From: Caballeronia calidae
GTDB taxonomy: Bacteria; Pseudomonadota; Gammaproteobacteria; Burkholderiales; Burkholderiaceae
DNA: 40,205 bases
Reading direction: 5' to 3'
NCBI RefSeq assembly: GCF_900044055.2
Contig: NZ_FCOX02000063.1
Span: 1-40,205, forward strand
Below the pieces are notes generated by a model that was not told where the DNA came from, did no database searches, and was given only the letters and a program-made list of their open reading frames with translations. Below, one piece after another: positions 1-8,715 of this stretch. How positions within the stretch are numbered: the stretch's first letter is position 1; every line of letters starts with the position of its first letter. Made by a program: the position numbers and the translations under genes.

Positions 1-201
1 CGCTATGTGACGCTGCCGAACATCATGAAGGCGAAGAAGAAGCCGCTGACGACGGTGAAGCCTGCTGATCTGGGCGTCGACGTCGCGCCGCGTCTGAAGA
101 CGCTGAAGGTCAGCGAGCCGCCGAAGCGCAGCGCCGGTATCACGGTGCCGGACGTGAAGACGCTGGTCGAGAAGCTCAAGACCGAAGCCAAAGTGCTGTA
201 A
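1..201 (+). CDS. etfB: Electron transfer flavoprotein beta subunit, C-terminal part
   Basis: The reading frame is open from the window edge, so the start lies outside; only about the last 66 codons are present. The visible tail (RYVTLPNIMKAKKKP, then a Lys-rich stretch and the ending KLKTEAKVL) is typical of the EtfB C-terminus, including the region that contacts EtfA. With EtfA it forms the soluble heterodimer that binds FAD and AMP and passes electrons from acyl-CoA and related dehydrogenases to ETF:ubiquinone oxidoreductase. etfA follows 15 bp downstream on the same strand, the usual order. Identification rests on this tail plus synteny. Confidence 0.93.
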   Translation, partial: RYVTLPNIMKAKKKPLTTVKPADLGVDVAPRLKTLKVSEPPKRSAGITVPDVKTLVEKLKTEAKVL

Positions 202-216
202 GGGAGACGCGAAAAA

Positions 217-1152
217 ATGACGATTCTGGTTATTGCGGAACATGACAACGCGTCGATCAAGGCAGCGACGCTGAACACGGTTGCAGCGGCGTCGAAGATC
301 CGCGGCGATGTGCATGTGCTGGTTGCAGGCTCGAACGCGCAAGGCGCGGCGGATGCAGCGGCGAAGATCGCGGGCGTGGCAAAAGTGCTGCTCGCTGATG
401 CGCCCCAACTCGCCGACGGCCTCGCGGAAAACATCGAAGGCACGGTGCTGAACATCGCGAAGGATTATTCGCACATTCTGGCTCCGGCAACGGCATACGG
501 TAAGAACATCGCGCCGCGTATCGCAGCGCATCTCGATGTCGCGCAGATCAGCGACATCACGGCGGTTGATTCGGCCGATACGTTCGAGCGCCCGATTTAT
601 GCCGGCAACGCCATCGCGATCGTTCAATCGATCGATCCGATCAAGGTCATCACCGTTCGCTCGACGGGTTTCGATCCGGTCGCAGCGGAAGGCGGCAGCG
701 CAGCGGTCGAGAAAATCGAAGCAGCAGCCGATGCAGGCATCTCGCAGTTCGTAAGTCGCGAAGTGACGAAGCTGGACCGTCCGGAGCTGACGAGCGCGAG
801 CATCATCGTGTCGGGCGGTCGCGGTCTGGGCAGCGGCGAGAACTACACGAAGACGCTTGAACCTCTGGCGGACAAGCTGGGTGCGGCGCTGGGCGCATCG
901 CGCGCGGCAGTGGACGCGGGCTACGTCCCGAACGACTATCAAGTCGGTCAAACCGGCAAGATCGTCGCGCCGCAACTGTACGTGGCAGTCGGCATCTCGG
1001 GCGCAATTCAGCACTTGGCCGGCATGAAGGACTCGAAGGTCATCGTCGCGATCAACAAAGACCCCGAAGCGCCGATCTTCAGCGTGGCTGACTACGGGCT
1101 AAACGCAGACCTCTTCACGGCGGTGCCCGAACTGGTAGGTCTTGTGGATTAA
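217..1152 (+). CDS. etfA: Electron transfer flavoprotein alpha subunit
   Basis: The 311-residue protein has the normal EtfA length. The N-terminal nucleotide-binding-fold domain starts MTILVIAEHDN. The C-terminal FAD domain carries the family signature: GGRGLGSGENY near residue 200, then ALGASRAAVDAGY and QVGQTGKIVAPQLYVAVGISG, which bind FAD. It ends in the expected DLFTAVPEL motif. It accepts electrons from acyl-CoA dehydrogenases in the cytoplasm. A GGAGA ribosome-binding site lies 10 bp before the ATG. It is co-transcribed with etfB and probably serves the beta-oxidation-type genes downstream (thiolase, crotonase). Confidence 0.96.
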   Translation: MTILVIAEHDNASIKAATLNTVAAASKIRGDVHVLVAGSNAQGAADAAAKIAGVAKVLLADAPQLADGLAENIEGTVLNIAKDYSHILAPATAYGKNIAPRIAAHLDVAQISDITAVDSADTFERPIYAGNAIAIVQSIDPIKVITVRSTGFDPVAAEGGSAAVEKIEAAADAGISQFVSREVTKLDRPELTSASIIVSGGRGLGSGENYTKTLEPLADKLGAALGASRAAVDAGYVPNDYQVGQTGKIVAPQLYVAVGISGAIQHLAGMKDSKVIVAINKDPEAPIFSVADYGLNADLFTAVPELVGLVD

Positions 1153-1202
1153 AGCGCGTCTGCACGGCAAGCTCAAGATGGAAAAGCGCAGGGAGGTACG
1201 CC

Positions 1203-1448
1203 ATGTCGACTTTGAGTTACGAGGCCGAGAGAAGGCTCGCGGCCAGCACTGCTAATGAGGATGATGCATCACTCTGGCGGTGGTTCTGCATGTTCTATGA
1301 CGAAGGGCGCGTGCGCTGGTGTAAATCAGCGCAGGGGTGGTTAGTTAGCGTAGACCACAAGCACTTGGCCACCGAAGTGGATTTCGATGCAGCCATTCGT
1401 GTGGCAAGAGAACGGTTTTTCTCTGGTACGCGAGTCAGGTCCAATTAA
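1203..1448 (+). CDS. Small hypothetical protein (81 aa)
   Basis: I do not recognise the family. The start is well supported: AGGGAGG lies 7 bp before the ATG. The protein is soluble with no membrane segment or signal peptide. It is rich in Trp and Arg in the middle (SLWRWFCMFYDEGRVRWC, then GWLVSVDHKH) and has a helical, acidic-then-basic C-terminus (FDAAIRVARERFF). It lies between etfA (50 bp upstream) and the thiolase (28 bp downstream) on the same strand, so it is probably in that transcript. Its codon use is less GC-biased than the two neighbours, so it may be a later insertion into the operon. Confidence 0.7.
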   Translation: MSTLSYEAERRLAASTANEDDASLWRWFCMFYDEGRVRWCKSAQGWLVSVDHKHLATEVDFDAAIRVARERFFSGTRVRSN

Positions 1449-1476
1449 GCGGCAGTCTTTTTAAGAGAGAGAATCT

Positions 1477-2679
1477 GTGAACGAAGCTTTCGTGTGTGAT
1501 GCGATCCGTACGCCTATCGGCCGTTATGGCGGCTCGCTGTCCTCCGTGCGCGCCGACGATCTCGGCGCCATGCCGCTGCGTGCGCTGTTCGAGCGCAACA
1601 AGGAAGTGGACTGGGAAGCCATCGACGAAGTGATCTACGGCTGCGCGAACCAGGCGGGCGAAGACAACCGCAACGTCGCGCGCATGTCGGCGCTGCTGGC
1701 GGGCCTGCCGGTCGGCACGCCCGGTTCGACGGTGAACCGTCTGTGCGGCTCGGGCATGGACGCGATCGGCGTCGCGGCCCGCGCGATCAAGGCGGGCGAG
1801 ACGAGCCTGATGATCGCGGGCGGCGTCGAGAGCATGAGCCGCGCGCCGTTCGTGATGGGCAAGGCGACGAGCGCGTTCTCGCGTTCCGGCGAGATCCATG
1901 ACACGACCATCGGCTGGCGCTTCATCAACCCGCTGATGAAGAAGCAATACGGCGTCGATTCGATGCCCGAGACCGCCGAGAACGTTGCGGACGACTACAA
2001 GATCAGCCGCGCCGATCAGGACGCGTTTGCATTGCGCTCGCAGCAGAAGGCGGCGCGTGCGCAGAAGGACGGCACGCTTGCACAGGAAATCGTCGCGGTG
2101 ACGATTCCGCAGAAGAAGGGCGATGCGCTCGTCGTGGATCGTGACGAGCATCCGCGTGAAACGAGCCTCGAAGCGCTCGCGAAACTCAAGGGCGTCGTGC
2201 GTCCGGACGGCAGCGTCACGGCGGGCAACGCGTCGGGCGTGAACGACGGCGCGGTCGCGATGCTGATCGCCGACGAGGACAGCGCGAAGCGCAACGGTCT
2301 CACGCCGCTCGCGCGTATTCTCGGCCTCGCGACCGCAGGCGTGCCGCCGCGTGTGATGGGCATCGGTCCGGGCCCGGCGTCGCAGAAGCTTCTGAAGCGT
2401 CTGGGCATGACCATCAACCAGATGGATGTGATCGAGCTGAATGAAGCGTTCGCGTCGCAAGGACTGGCTACGCTGCGCATGCTCGGCGTTGCCGATGACG
2501 ATCCCCGCGTCAACCCGAACGGCGGCGCGATCGCGCTGGGCCATCCGCTCGGCGCTTCGGGCGCGCGTCTGGTCACGACCGCGAGCTATCAGCTGCACCG
2601 CACTGGCGGCCGCTACGCGCTGTGCACGATGTGCATCGGCGTGGGTCAGGGCATCGCGATAGTCATTGAGCGCGTTTAG
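1477..2679 (+). CDS. pcaF: 3-oxoadipyl-CoA / acetyl-CoA thiolase (PcaF type)
   Basis: The 400-residue protein is a class II thiolase. The acylated cysteine is Cys90 in NRLCGSGMDA, the catalytic His is in GGAIALGHPLGASGAR near 356, and the second Cys is in CTMCIGVGQG near 386. NEAFASQ, also conserved, lies near 325. The 400-residue length and the wording of the active-site blocks fit PcaF/PaaJ, which cleaves 3-oxoadipyl-CoA to succinyl-CoA and acetyl-CoA at the end of the beta-ketoadipate or phenylacetate route. General acetyl-CoA acetyltransferase activity cannot be excluded. The start is GTG at 1477, behind a purine-rich AGAGAGAG. The rest of the pca genes are not in the window. Confidence 0.88.
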   Translation: MNEAFVCDAIRTPIGRYGGSLSSVRADDLGAMPLRALFERNKEVDWEAIDEVIYGCANQAGEDNRNVARMSALLAGLPVGTPGSTVNRLCGSGMDAIGVAARAIKAGETSLMIAGGVESMSRAPFVMGKATSAFSRSGEIHDTTIGWRFINPLMKKQYGVDSMPETAENVADDYKISRADQDAFALRSQQKAARAQKDGTLAQEIVAVTIPQKKGDALVVDRDEHPRETSLEALAKLKGVVRPDGSVTAGNASGVNDGAVAMLIADEDSAKRNGLTPLARILGLATAGVPPRVMGIGPGPASQKLLKRLGMTINQMDVIELNEAFASQGLATLRMLGVADDDPRVNPNGGAIALGHPLGASGARLVTTASYQLHRTGGRYALCTMCIGVGQGIAIVIERV

Positions 2680-2750
2680 AACATGAGCTAGCCGCTGATC
2701 GCGACGCTTTTTGATGCGCGCCGCGCAATAAACGTTGATAGGGGTATTGA

Positions 2751-3560
2751 ATGGCTGACTACTACGAACGGTACACGAGACTGAAATTTGATCGTCCGCA
2801 TCCACGCGTACTGCGCATTACCTTTGCGTCTCCGTTGAAACTAGGAGCGATGGATGCCGTTATGCATAGGGAGGTATCTGAGATCTGGCGTGACCTAGAT
2901 TCTGATCCTTCCGTGTATGCCGTAGTTGTGACGGGCGATGGACAGTCTTTCTCCGCGGGCGGTGACCTCAAACAAGAACGATTGGTCTGCGACGACTACG
3001 AGCTCAGGATGCAGGCGATGAAAGAATCACGCGATCTCGTCTACGGCATGATCAACTGTTCCAAGCCGGTCGTCAGCGCTGTCCGAGGCTGGGCCGTGGG
3101 CGCCGGGATAGCGTGTGCTCTTCTTGCGGATATCTCGATCGCATCGAAAGAGGCGAAATTCTCAGATGGACACATGAAAATCGGTATCGCGGCTGGAGAT
3201 CATGCCGCCATCATCTGGCCGCTCTTATGCGGGATGGCGAAGGCCAAGTATTATCTGCTGACTGCCGACCACTTTACTGGCGAGGAAGCAGCAAGCATGA
3301 ATCTTGTTTCGATGGCGGTAGAGGACTCGGAAGTTGAGGGTAGGTCGATCGAGGTGGCGTCACGACTGGCTGATTCGGCCCCGGGAGCGATCCGCTGGAC
3401 GAAGCAATCACTGAACTCATGGCTGCGGCAGGCGGGTCCCATCTTCGATGCGTCCCTGGCGCTGGAATTTACAGGAATGGCTGGTCCCGAAGGACGAGAG
3501 GGAATGGACGCATTCCTGGAGAAGCGCAAGCCGCAGTTCGCTAAGGCGAATGGAGTTTGA
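2751..3560 (+). CDS. Enoyl-CoA hydratase/isomerase family protein (crotonase fold)
   Basis: The 269-residue protein has the crotonase layout: an oxyanion-hole segment (GQSFSAGGDLK near 66-76), then VRGWAVGAGIACALLAD near 108-124, and a C-terminal helical trimerisation region. Neither catalytic Glu of classical enoyl-CoA hydratases is kept: the first position is Ala/Cys (GAGIACAL) and the second is His in FSDGHMKIGIAAGDHAAI. The His followed nine residues later by Asp matches the spacing of the His145/Asp154 pair I recall from 6-oxocamphor hydrolase, and also occurs in other uncharacterised crotonases. It may therefore be a hydratase, an isomerase or a C-C hydrolase. The ATG follows a weak ribosome site. 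Its AT-richer codon use differs from the thiolase before it. Confidence 0.85.
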   Translation: MADYYERYTRLKFDRPHPRVLRITFASPLKLGAMDAVMHREVSEIWRDLDSDPSVYAVVVTGDGQSFSAGGDLKQERLVCDDYELRMQAMKESRDLVYGMINCSKPVVSAVRGWAVGAGIACALLADISIASKEAKFSDGHMKIGIAAGDHAAIIWPLLCGMAKAKYYLLTADHFTGEEAASMNLVSMAVEDSEVEGRSIEVASRLADSAPGAIRWTKQSLNSWLRQAGPIFDASLALEFTGMAGPEGREGMDAFLEKRKPQFAKANGV

Positions 3561-3583
3561 CCTGAACGACGAGTGACGACCGG

Positions 3584-3612
3584 GTGATTCGAGCCGCGCG
3601 GGCTCGAATCAC
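3584..3612 (+). terminator. Rho-independent-like hairpin after the crotonase gene
   Basis: A perfect 12-bp stem (GTGATTCGAGCC with its complement) and a 5-base loop begin 24 bp after the crotonase stop and are followed by TTCTTC. The stem is strong but the U tract is poor. It plausibly ends the etfBA-thiolase-crotonase transcript. Confidence 0.6.
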
Positions 3613-3760
3613 TTCTTCACGTCAAGTCTCAATTTCGCGACCTCGCGCCTGGCTTCCGTCGGCCGTGACTGCCTTAGCTCACAACTCTTCCTCCATGGCC
3701 GCGAGGATTGGCTGCTCGGCGAACGAAAGAGAAGCCCTTTCGCGTGCAAAAGTGGTCTGG

Positions 3761-3848
3761 GGGCTAAAGGGCTAAAGGGCTAAAGGGCTAAAGGGCTAAA
3801 GGGCTAAAGGGCTAAAGGGCTAAAGGGCTAAAGAGCTAAAGAGCTAAA
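3761..3848. repeat. 8-bp tandem repeat array, GGGCTAAA x 9 plus GAGCTAAA x 2
   Basis: Eleven head-to-tail 8-bp units were counted directly: nine perfect GGGCTAAA and two GAGCTAAA at the right end. The array lies between the 3' ends of the crotonase (+) and the aldo/keto reductase (-), outside any convincing gene. The unit length is not a multiple of three, so slippage would frameshift a coding region, but none is there. It is a likely length-variable locus between strains. I see no function. Confidence 0.95.
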
Positions 3849-3951
3849 GGCGTGTCGAGCGTGTATGCGAAACCTGGTCCACAGGGACGGAGAACGACGC
3901 GCCCCCGTGATCCAAGTTCGTTGAGACTTATGAAGCCCGATATCCCTGAGC

Positions 3952-4974
3952 TTATTCGTGCCCGAGGATCGGATGTGGCTCGTAGGCCGCCTCCAGTCGC
4001 GCAATCTCGTCGTCGGTCAACTGAACGCTCAACGCGGCTACGGCAGGATCCAACTGGGCGATTTTACTCACGCCGATAATCGGTGCGGTAACGCCTTTAT
4101 GCAAAAGCCAGGCGTAGGCCAGCGTTGCATTACCAACGCCTTTCTCCTCTGCAAGCGCAGAGAGATTGTCGACGACTTTGAAGTCGGACTCGCGAAAGTA
4201 ATACTGTTGTGCCAGTTTGTCGTTTTTGGCGCGAGTCGTCTCGCCAAGACCATCCGTCTTGCGATTACCGGCTAGAAAGCCTCGTGCCAAAGGACTCCAC
4301 GGCAAAAGTGCAACGCCTGAGTCTTGGCAGAGCGGGTTCATTTCTCGCTCTTCCTCTCGGTACGCGAGGTTGTAGTGGTTTTGCATGCTCACAAAACGGG
4401 TCCAGCCATTTTCCTTCGCGACTTGCTGAGCTTTGGCGAACTGCCATGCCCACATGCTACTTGCGCCGATATAGCGAACCTTACCGGCCTTCACAACATC
4501 ATGAAGCGCTTCCATCGTTTCTTCCAGAGGAGAGTTATGATCGAAGCGGTGTGTCTGATAGAGATCGATATAGTCAACGCCGAGGCGCTGCAGGGACGCA
4601 TCGACTGCATGAAAGATGCGCTTTCGGCTTAATCCGTCCTTATTCGGCCGACGGACGAATTCATCCATGCGCGTGCCCATATAGGCGACGTCGACCGGCT
4701 CATATACTTTCGTCGCCACGACCGCCTCTTCGCGGCGCGTTCCCGGAAACATCTCCTTCAGGAATTTGCCTGTCAACACCTCGGACATCCCGCCAGAATA
4801 AGTATCACCGGTGTCGAAGAAGTTAATGCCTAAGTCGACCGCGTGTCGGACAATCGGGCGCGATGCCTCTTCATCCATCACCCACGGACGCCACTCTGAG
4901 GTACCAAAAGTCAACATGCCGAGGCAAATACGCGATACTTTCAGGCCCGTTTTTCCGAGGCGAACGTATTCCAT
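3952..4974 (-). CDS. Aldo/keto reductase
   Basis: This is an NADPH-dependent (beta/alpha)8-barrel reductase of about 340 residues. The catalytic tetrad is visible: Asp54 and Tyr59 in FFDTGDTYSGG, Lys89 in VVATKVY and His142 in YQTHRFDHN. The coenzyme end is present as IIGVSKIAQLD near 305. It resembles the YajO/Tas-like subfamily that reduces small aldehydes and ketones; the substrate is unknown. I place the start at ATG 4974, preceded by GGAGG at 11 bp. A TTG at 4980 has better spacing and would add two residues. It converges on the crotonase gene across the tandem repeat. It carries none of the TetR-type operators seen further right. Confidence 0.92.
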   Translation of the reverse strand: MEYVRLGKTGLKVSRICLGMLTFGTSEWRPWVMDEEASRPIVRHAVDLGINFFDTGDTYSGGMSEVLTGKFLKEMFPGTRREEAVVATKVYEPVDVAYMGTRMDEFVRRPNKDGLSRKRIFHAVDASLQRLGVDYIDLYQTHRFDHNSPLEETMEALHDVVKAGKVRYIGASSMWAWQFAKAQQVAKENGWTRFVSMQNHYNLAYREEEREMNPLCQDSGVALLPWSPLARGFLAGNRKTDGLGETTRAKNDKLAQQYYFRESDFKVVDNLSALAEEKGVGNATLAYAWLLHKGVTAPIIGVSKIAQLDPAVAALSVQLTDDEIARLEAAYEPHPILGHE

Positions 4975-5468
4975 GCTCAAGTCTTCCTCCGTAGTTATAG
5001 CGTCATGCTAATGATTCTTCGCGCAGCATCTGCGCGTGTCCCGCACTTTTGTTCGGTGTTGAACTGAATGCATTGTCCGTGCCAGTAACAGACGAGACCT
5101 AAAAAAATCTCGCGACCCCTTCCTCGTGGTTCATTTGGTATCGTTTGACGTGTTGAACGACTCAAGCCAAACGGCCTAATGTTCGCGGTGAAGACAATGT
5201 GCGCCGAGTTGTCTTCGTCGAAGACACAATTCAAACTCTGACAACGCGTCTATATTCCTGCACAATCCGCGACGCTCCGAAAAATCACTCGGTCGCCGTC
5301 GAAACGAGCACAAGGAGGGGCAAAAGGGAGTGTCGACGGGACATGGAATAAGGCGACAGGGATCGTTCGTCGACTGATCAGACTTTTCCTTCATAAGCCG
5401 CTCGCACAACGCTGACCGCGATAACGCCGACCTCGTGGTGATGGTCTGCGCTAATGTTTGCAGGGCAA
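4975..5468. other. 494-bp intergenic stretch with one short palindrome
   Basis: This gap lies between the aldo/keto reductase start and the end of the thioredoxin-reductase-like gene. I find no credible gene. It holds a perfect inverted repeat GTCTTCG-T-CGAAGAC at 5211-5225, which could be an operator for the aldo/keto reductase, some 240 bp upstream of it. Only short, poorly biased reading frames are present. Confidence 0.5.
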
Positions 5469-7196
5469 CTAGTCAGAGCGCGCAACGGATGTGAGAAAAC
5501 GATGAATTTGCGCGACGACAGCAGCACCTTCTCCGACTGCCGCGGCGACGCGCTTTATGGATCCAGCGCGGACGTCACCGATCGCGAAGACGCCGTCGAC
5601 ACTTGTCTGCAGTGGCAGGGAGCGCGTTGATCCCGCTGCAACGTCGGTGCCGGTTAGCACGAACCCTTTCGCATCCACTGACACCCCACAGGTTTGCAGC
5701 CAACCCGTGTTGGGCTCGGCCCCGATGAAGAGAAAAAGATGATGTGTCTCAATGCTTTGGTCTTCGAGGTCGCCTTGAGTACGATAGTGGACGCGCTCTA
5801 GCCGGTCAGTGCCCTCGAGCCGTGTGACCTCGGTTTGCCGGTGCATCGTCACGTTTGACAGTGATGTGAGGCGCTCGATGAGGTAACGCGACATGCTTTG
5901 ATGGAGATCCGCGCCACGAATCAGCAGATGCACATGAGCGGCGTGATCGGCGAGATACGCGACGGCTTGCCCTGCCGAGTTGCCGCCCCCCACGAGGATC
6001 ACAACGTCCTGCCTACATAGGCGCGCTTCTACAGGGGACGCCCAGTAATAGACGCCCCGGCCTTCGAAGCCAGAAAGATTGTCGACCGCGGGGCGACGAT
6101 ATTCTGCGCCCGTTGCGATGACGACTGTATGAGCCTTGATGTGACGTGTGTCCGACATTTCGATTGCGAGCGGGGATGCGCCGCAATGCAATGCCTTTAC
6201 TTCGCATGGGATTCCAATGTGGGCGCCGAACTTCTGCGCCTGGTTGAAAGCACGGCCCGCCAAGGCTTGACCAGAGATTCCGGTGGGAAACCCCAGATAA
6301 TTCTCGATGCGCATGCTTGCGCCCGCTTGGCCGCCCGGCGCCCCGCAATCTAGCACCGCCACGGACAGTCCTTCCGAAGCAGCATAGACGGCGGCGGCCA
6401 ATCCAGCAGGTCCGGCGCCGACGATAACGACATCGTAAACATGCGCCAGATCGAATTCGGGTACGAGACCAAGGCAGGATGCGAGCTGTGCGTTGTCCGG
6501 GTTGCGGAGCACTGAACCGTCCGGGCAGATCACGAGCGGGAAATCGTCCCGCTTCGGGGCCAGGCGATGCAATAGCGCTATCGCGTCCGCGTCGTGGTGC
6601 GCATCTAGCGCCAGATAGGGTTGACTGTTTCGCCGTAGGAAATTCTGCAGTCCAAGAAACCGCGCGCTATCTCCGGTGCCGACCAGGACTGCGCCATTGC
6701 CGCGCTCGATGGCGGCGACGCGACGCAGAATGAGGGCACGCATGATGCGCTCGCCGAGTTCGGCTTCGGCAATCATCAACGCTCGAAGCCTTTCGGTCGG
6801 GAGTAGGATCGCTTCAACGTCCTCGGTCACGACCACATCAGCCACCGCCGGTCTGCCTGCCAATTGCCCGATGTCGGAGCTGAATTCGCCGCGTCCCATT
6901 TGAGCCCGGACAACGCGTTCATGGCCCAGACCGTCCCGAACAACCGCACGCAACGTGCCGGACAGCAACACGAACATGCCCGGACTAAACCCTCCCGTGC
7001 GATAGAGCACGTCGCCGGCGCTGCGTCGCGTGAGGCTGCCAAAGCGACGTATCCTGTCGACGTCCGAGTCGGATAACACGGGGTACAACTGATAGTAGCG
7101 AGGGTTGTTACGAACGCTGGGATCTTCGTCGCTCTTCCCCTCGTCTGTGCGGCGATCCGAGGCGTTGCTTTGCGGGTTGGATTCGTTGTCCATCAT
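5469..7196 (-). CDS. Cyclic-nucleotide-binding domain fused to thioredoxin reductase-like FAD oxidoreductase
   Basis: The protein has 575 residues. Residues about 35-170 form a CRP-like cyclic-nucleotide-binding domain (GDVLYRTGGFSPGMFVLLSGTLR; ADVVVTEDVEAILLP). A linker domain of thioredoxin-like character follows (about 175-245). Residues about 255-570 are a two-Rossmann flavoprotein: VVIVGAGPAGLAAAVYAA for FAD, VVILVGGGNSAGQAVAYLA for NADPH, and the closing FAIGDVRAGSIKRVAAAVGEG. The CxxC redox pair of thioredoxin reductase should lie just before the NADPH motif. There the sequence reads GVYYWASPVEARLC with no pair, so it cannot work as a classical thioredoxin reductase and more likely feeds another acceptor. 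No DNA-binding helix is attached to the sensor domain. The start ATG follows GCGAGG. Confidence 0.88.
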   Translation of the reverse strand: MMDNESNPQSNASDRRTDEGKSDEDPSVRNNPRYYQLYPVLSDSDVDRIRRFGSLTRRSAGDVLYRTGGFSPGMFVLLSGTLRAVVRDGLGHERVVRAQMGRGEFSSDIGQLAGRPAVADVVVTEDVEAILLPTERLRALMIAEAELGERIMRALILRRVAAIERGNGAVLVGTGDSARFLGLQNFLRRNSQPYLALDAHHDADAIALLHRLAPKRDDFPLVICPDGSVLRNPDNAQLASCLGLVPEFDLAHVYDVVIVGAGPAGLAAAVYAASEGLSVAVLDCGAPGGQAGASMRIENYLGFPTGISGQALAGRAFNQAQKFGAHIGIPCEVKALHCGASPLAIEMSDTRHIKAHTVVIATGAEYRRPAVDNLSGFEGRGVYYWASPVEARLCRQDVVILVGGGNSAGQAVAYLADHAAHVHLLIRGADLHQSMSRYLIERLTSLSNVTMHRQTEVTRLEGTDRLERVHYRTQGDLEDQSIETHHLFLFIGAEPNTGWLQTCGVSVDAKGFVLTGTDVAAGSTRSLPLQTSVDGVFAIGDVRAGSIKRVAAAVGEGAAVVAQIHRFLTSVARSD

Positions 7197-7553
7197 GAAC
7201 CTCGCAGCCGGGCGATGTAACTAGAGCGTGATCGTCCGCGTCAGCCTTCTGCGGCACGCTGACGCGGAGAAGTCTCCGCCGTTGCTTGAGATGTCGCCGA
7301 TACGCATGCGTCGCTCGTCGATGTCGATGATTATCACGCAAGCTCTGCGTATGACCCAACGATAAGCGGTCATCTAAGTCTGACTATTCGCTTACTTAAA
7401 TGCTGCAAAGGTTCCGGCGGCCACGCATGACACAGAGTCATCTTTGCGGTCTCGTCCTGTAATCTGTATCGAAACTCCCGGCTCGGTCGTATTCGCACGT
7501 GATCTGCGTGTGCTTCTCATTAGGCCGGGAGCAAAGTTGAGTGAGGCGGTGTA
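7197..7553. other. Intergenic stretch with two hairpins between OYE-A and the oxidoreductase
   Basis: The first inverted repeat is CCGCGTCAGC/GCTGACGCGG at 7236-7267. The second is CTCCCGGC/GCCGGGAG at 7475-7531, with an inner repeat. The latter lies just past the OYE-A stop on the minus strand and is followed there by TTTC, so it may be a weak terminator. The first sits in the presumed 5' leader of the gene at 7196. No gene is visible. Confidence 0.45.
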
Positions 7554-8648
7554 TTAAGCGTGCGGAGGGTAGTCGGTATATCCCGCTTCATTGCCGCCAT
7601 ACCAGCCGCGGGGTTCAGAATCCGAAAGCGGTGCGTCATGCCGGATGCGGCCGACGAGATCTGGATTGGAAATATACAGTCGCCCGAATGCAACGAGATC
7701 GATCTGACCTTTATTAAGCAACTGCTTCGCCTGCTCGATGCTGATGCCGCCGTTTGCGATCAACGTGCCGGAGAACCGCGGGCGAACAATGTCGAGGATT
7801 GCCGGCAGGTCGGGGGCTCCCGCCCATCCATTCGTGTCGGCGAGGTGCGTATAGCCGACCTTGAAGCGCTCAAGCATTTCGGCAACGTACGAATAGGTCG
7901 ACGCGGGATCCGGATCGCGCACGTTATTGTAATGGGCGAAAGGGGAAATCCTGACGCCAACACGGCTGACAGGCATGACCTCCCCGACATTGTCGATGAT
8001 TTCCTTCAGAAATCGCGCGCGGTTCTCCGCGCTGCCACCATATTCGTCGTCCCGTCGGTTGATAGTCGGCGACAGAAACTGATGCGGCAGATAGCCATTC
8101 GCGGCGTGTATTTCGACACCGTCGAATCCGACGGACCACGCATGCTCGGCAGCAAGACGATATTCCCGGACGACATGCTTGATCTCGTCGCGTGTCATCG
8201 CGCGGGATGGAGTTGCATGAATCTTCGTGTAGGCGCCGTTAGCCAGTTGAGCCCAAACCTGAAGTTTCTCGAGGTCATCGTTCACTCCCGACGGCGACAG
8301 TGGTTCGTGTCCACCGAGTAAAGCAAAGGAACTGATGCGGCCGGAATGCCAGAGTTGCAGGAAGATCTTTCCACCGGCATCGTGGATTTGGTTGACGATA
8401 CTTTTCCAGCCTTGAACCTGCGCGTCCGTATAAATGCCAGGCGCACGCTCGAATGCACTGGACCATCGACTTACGTTTGTAGCCTCCGAAACAATCAGGC
8501 CGGCAGTGGCTCGCTGGGCGTAATACTGACCGTTGAGGTCGGTAGGGATGTCGCATTCTCCGGCACGGCTACGCGTCATCGGTGCCATCACGACACGGTT
8601 GTCGAGGTCCAGATCACCAATTTGGATGCGGTCAAGGAGTGTAGGCAT
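7554..8648 (-). CDS. Old yellow enzyme-family ene-reductase (OYE-A)
   Basis: This is a 364-residue FMN-dependent NAD(P)H:enone oxidoreductase with a TIM barrel, of the NemA/N-ethylmaleimide-reductase group. Key features are Thr25 in MAPMTRSR (flavin O4 contact), the substrate-binding pair His181/Asn184 in EIHAANGYLPHQ, Tyr186 as proton donor, and RGWYGG near the C-terminus. It reduces activated C=C bonds of enones, enals or nitro compounds. The start ATG has GGAGG 5 bp upstream. A perfect TATAAT at 8716-8721 with a palindromic operator (8724-8737) in the spacer predicts repression by the same regulator as the duplicated module. It is clearly paralogous to the OYEs at 11630 and 26166 but well diverged from them. 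Confidence 0.95.
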   Translation of the reverse strand: MPTLLDRIQIGDLDLDNRVVMAPMTRSRAGECDIPTDLNGQYYAQRATAGLIVSEATNVSRWSSAFERAPGIYTDAQVQGWKSIVNQIHDAGGKIFLQLWHSGRISSFALLGGHEPLSPSGVNDDLEKLQVWAQLANGAYTKIHATPSRAMTRDEIKHVVREYRLAAEHAWSVGFDGVEIHAANGYLPHQFLSPTINRRDDEYGGSAENRARFLKEIIDNVGEVMPVSRVGVRISPFAHYNNVRDPDPASTYSYVAEMLERFKVGYTHLADTNGWAGAPDLPAILDIVRPRFSGTLIANGGISIEQAKQLLNKGQIDLVAFGRLYISNPDLVGRIRHDAPLSDSEPRGWYGGNEAGYTDYPPHA

Positions 8649-8715
8649 GGCGCCTCCTCTGGAAGAAGTGAGGGTGTGAAAGAGGACGTCTGCATCGGCC
8701 GTTGCATTGGATTCA

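Noticed and set aside
1435..2805. 456-codon open frame antisense to the thiolase
   Set aside because: A GC-rich shadow of pcaF: Arg- and His-rich, low-complexity protein with no domain; the sense frame is a clear thiolase.
3761..3848. Possible CRISPR-like array
   Set aside because: The units are 8 bp and contiguous with no spacers; it is a simple tandem repeat.
4209..4826. 205-codon frame antisense to the aldo/keto reductase
   Set aside because: It lies entirely within a well-supported gene and has no start signal or family resemblance.
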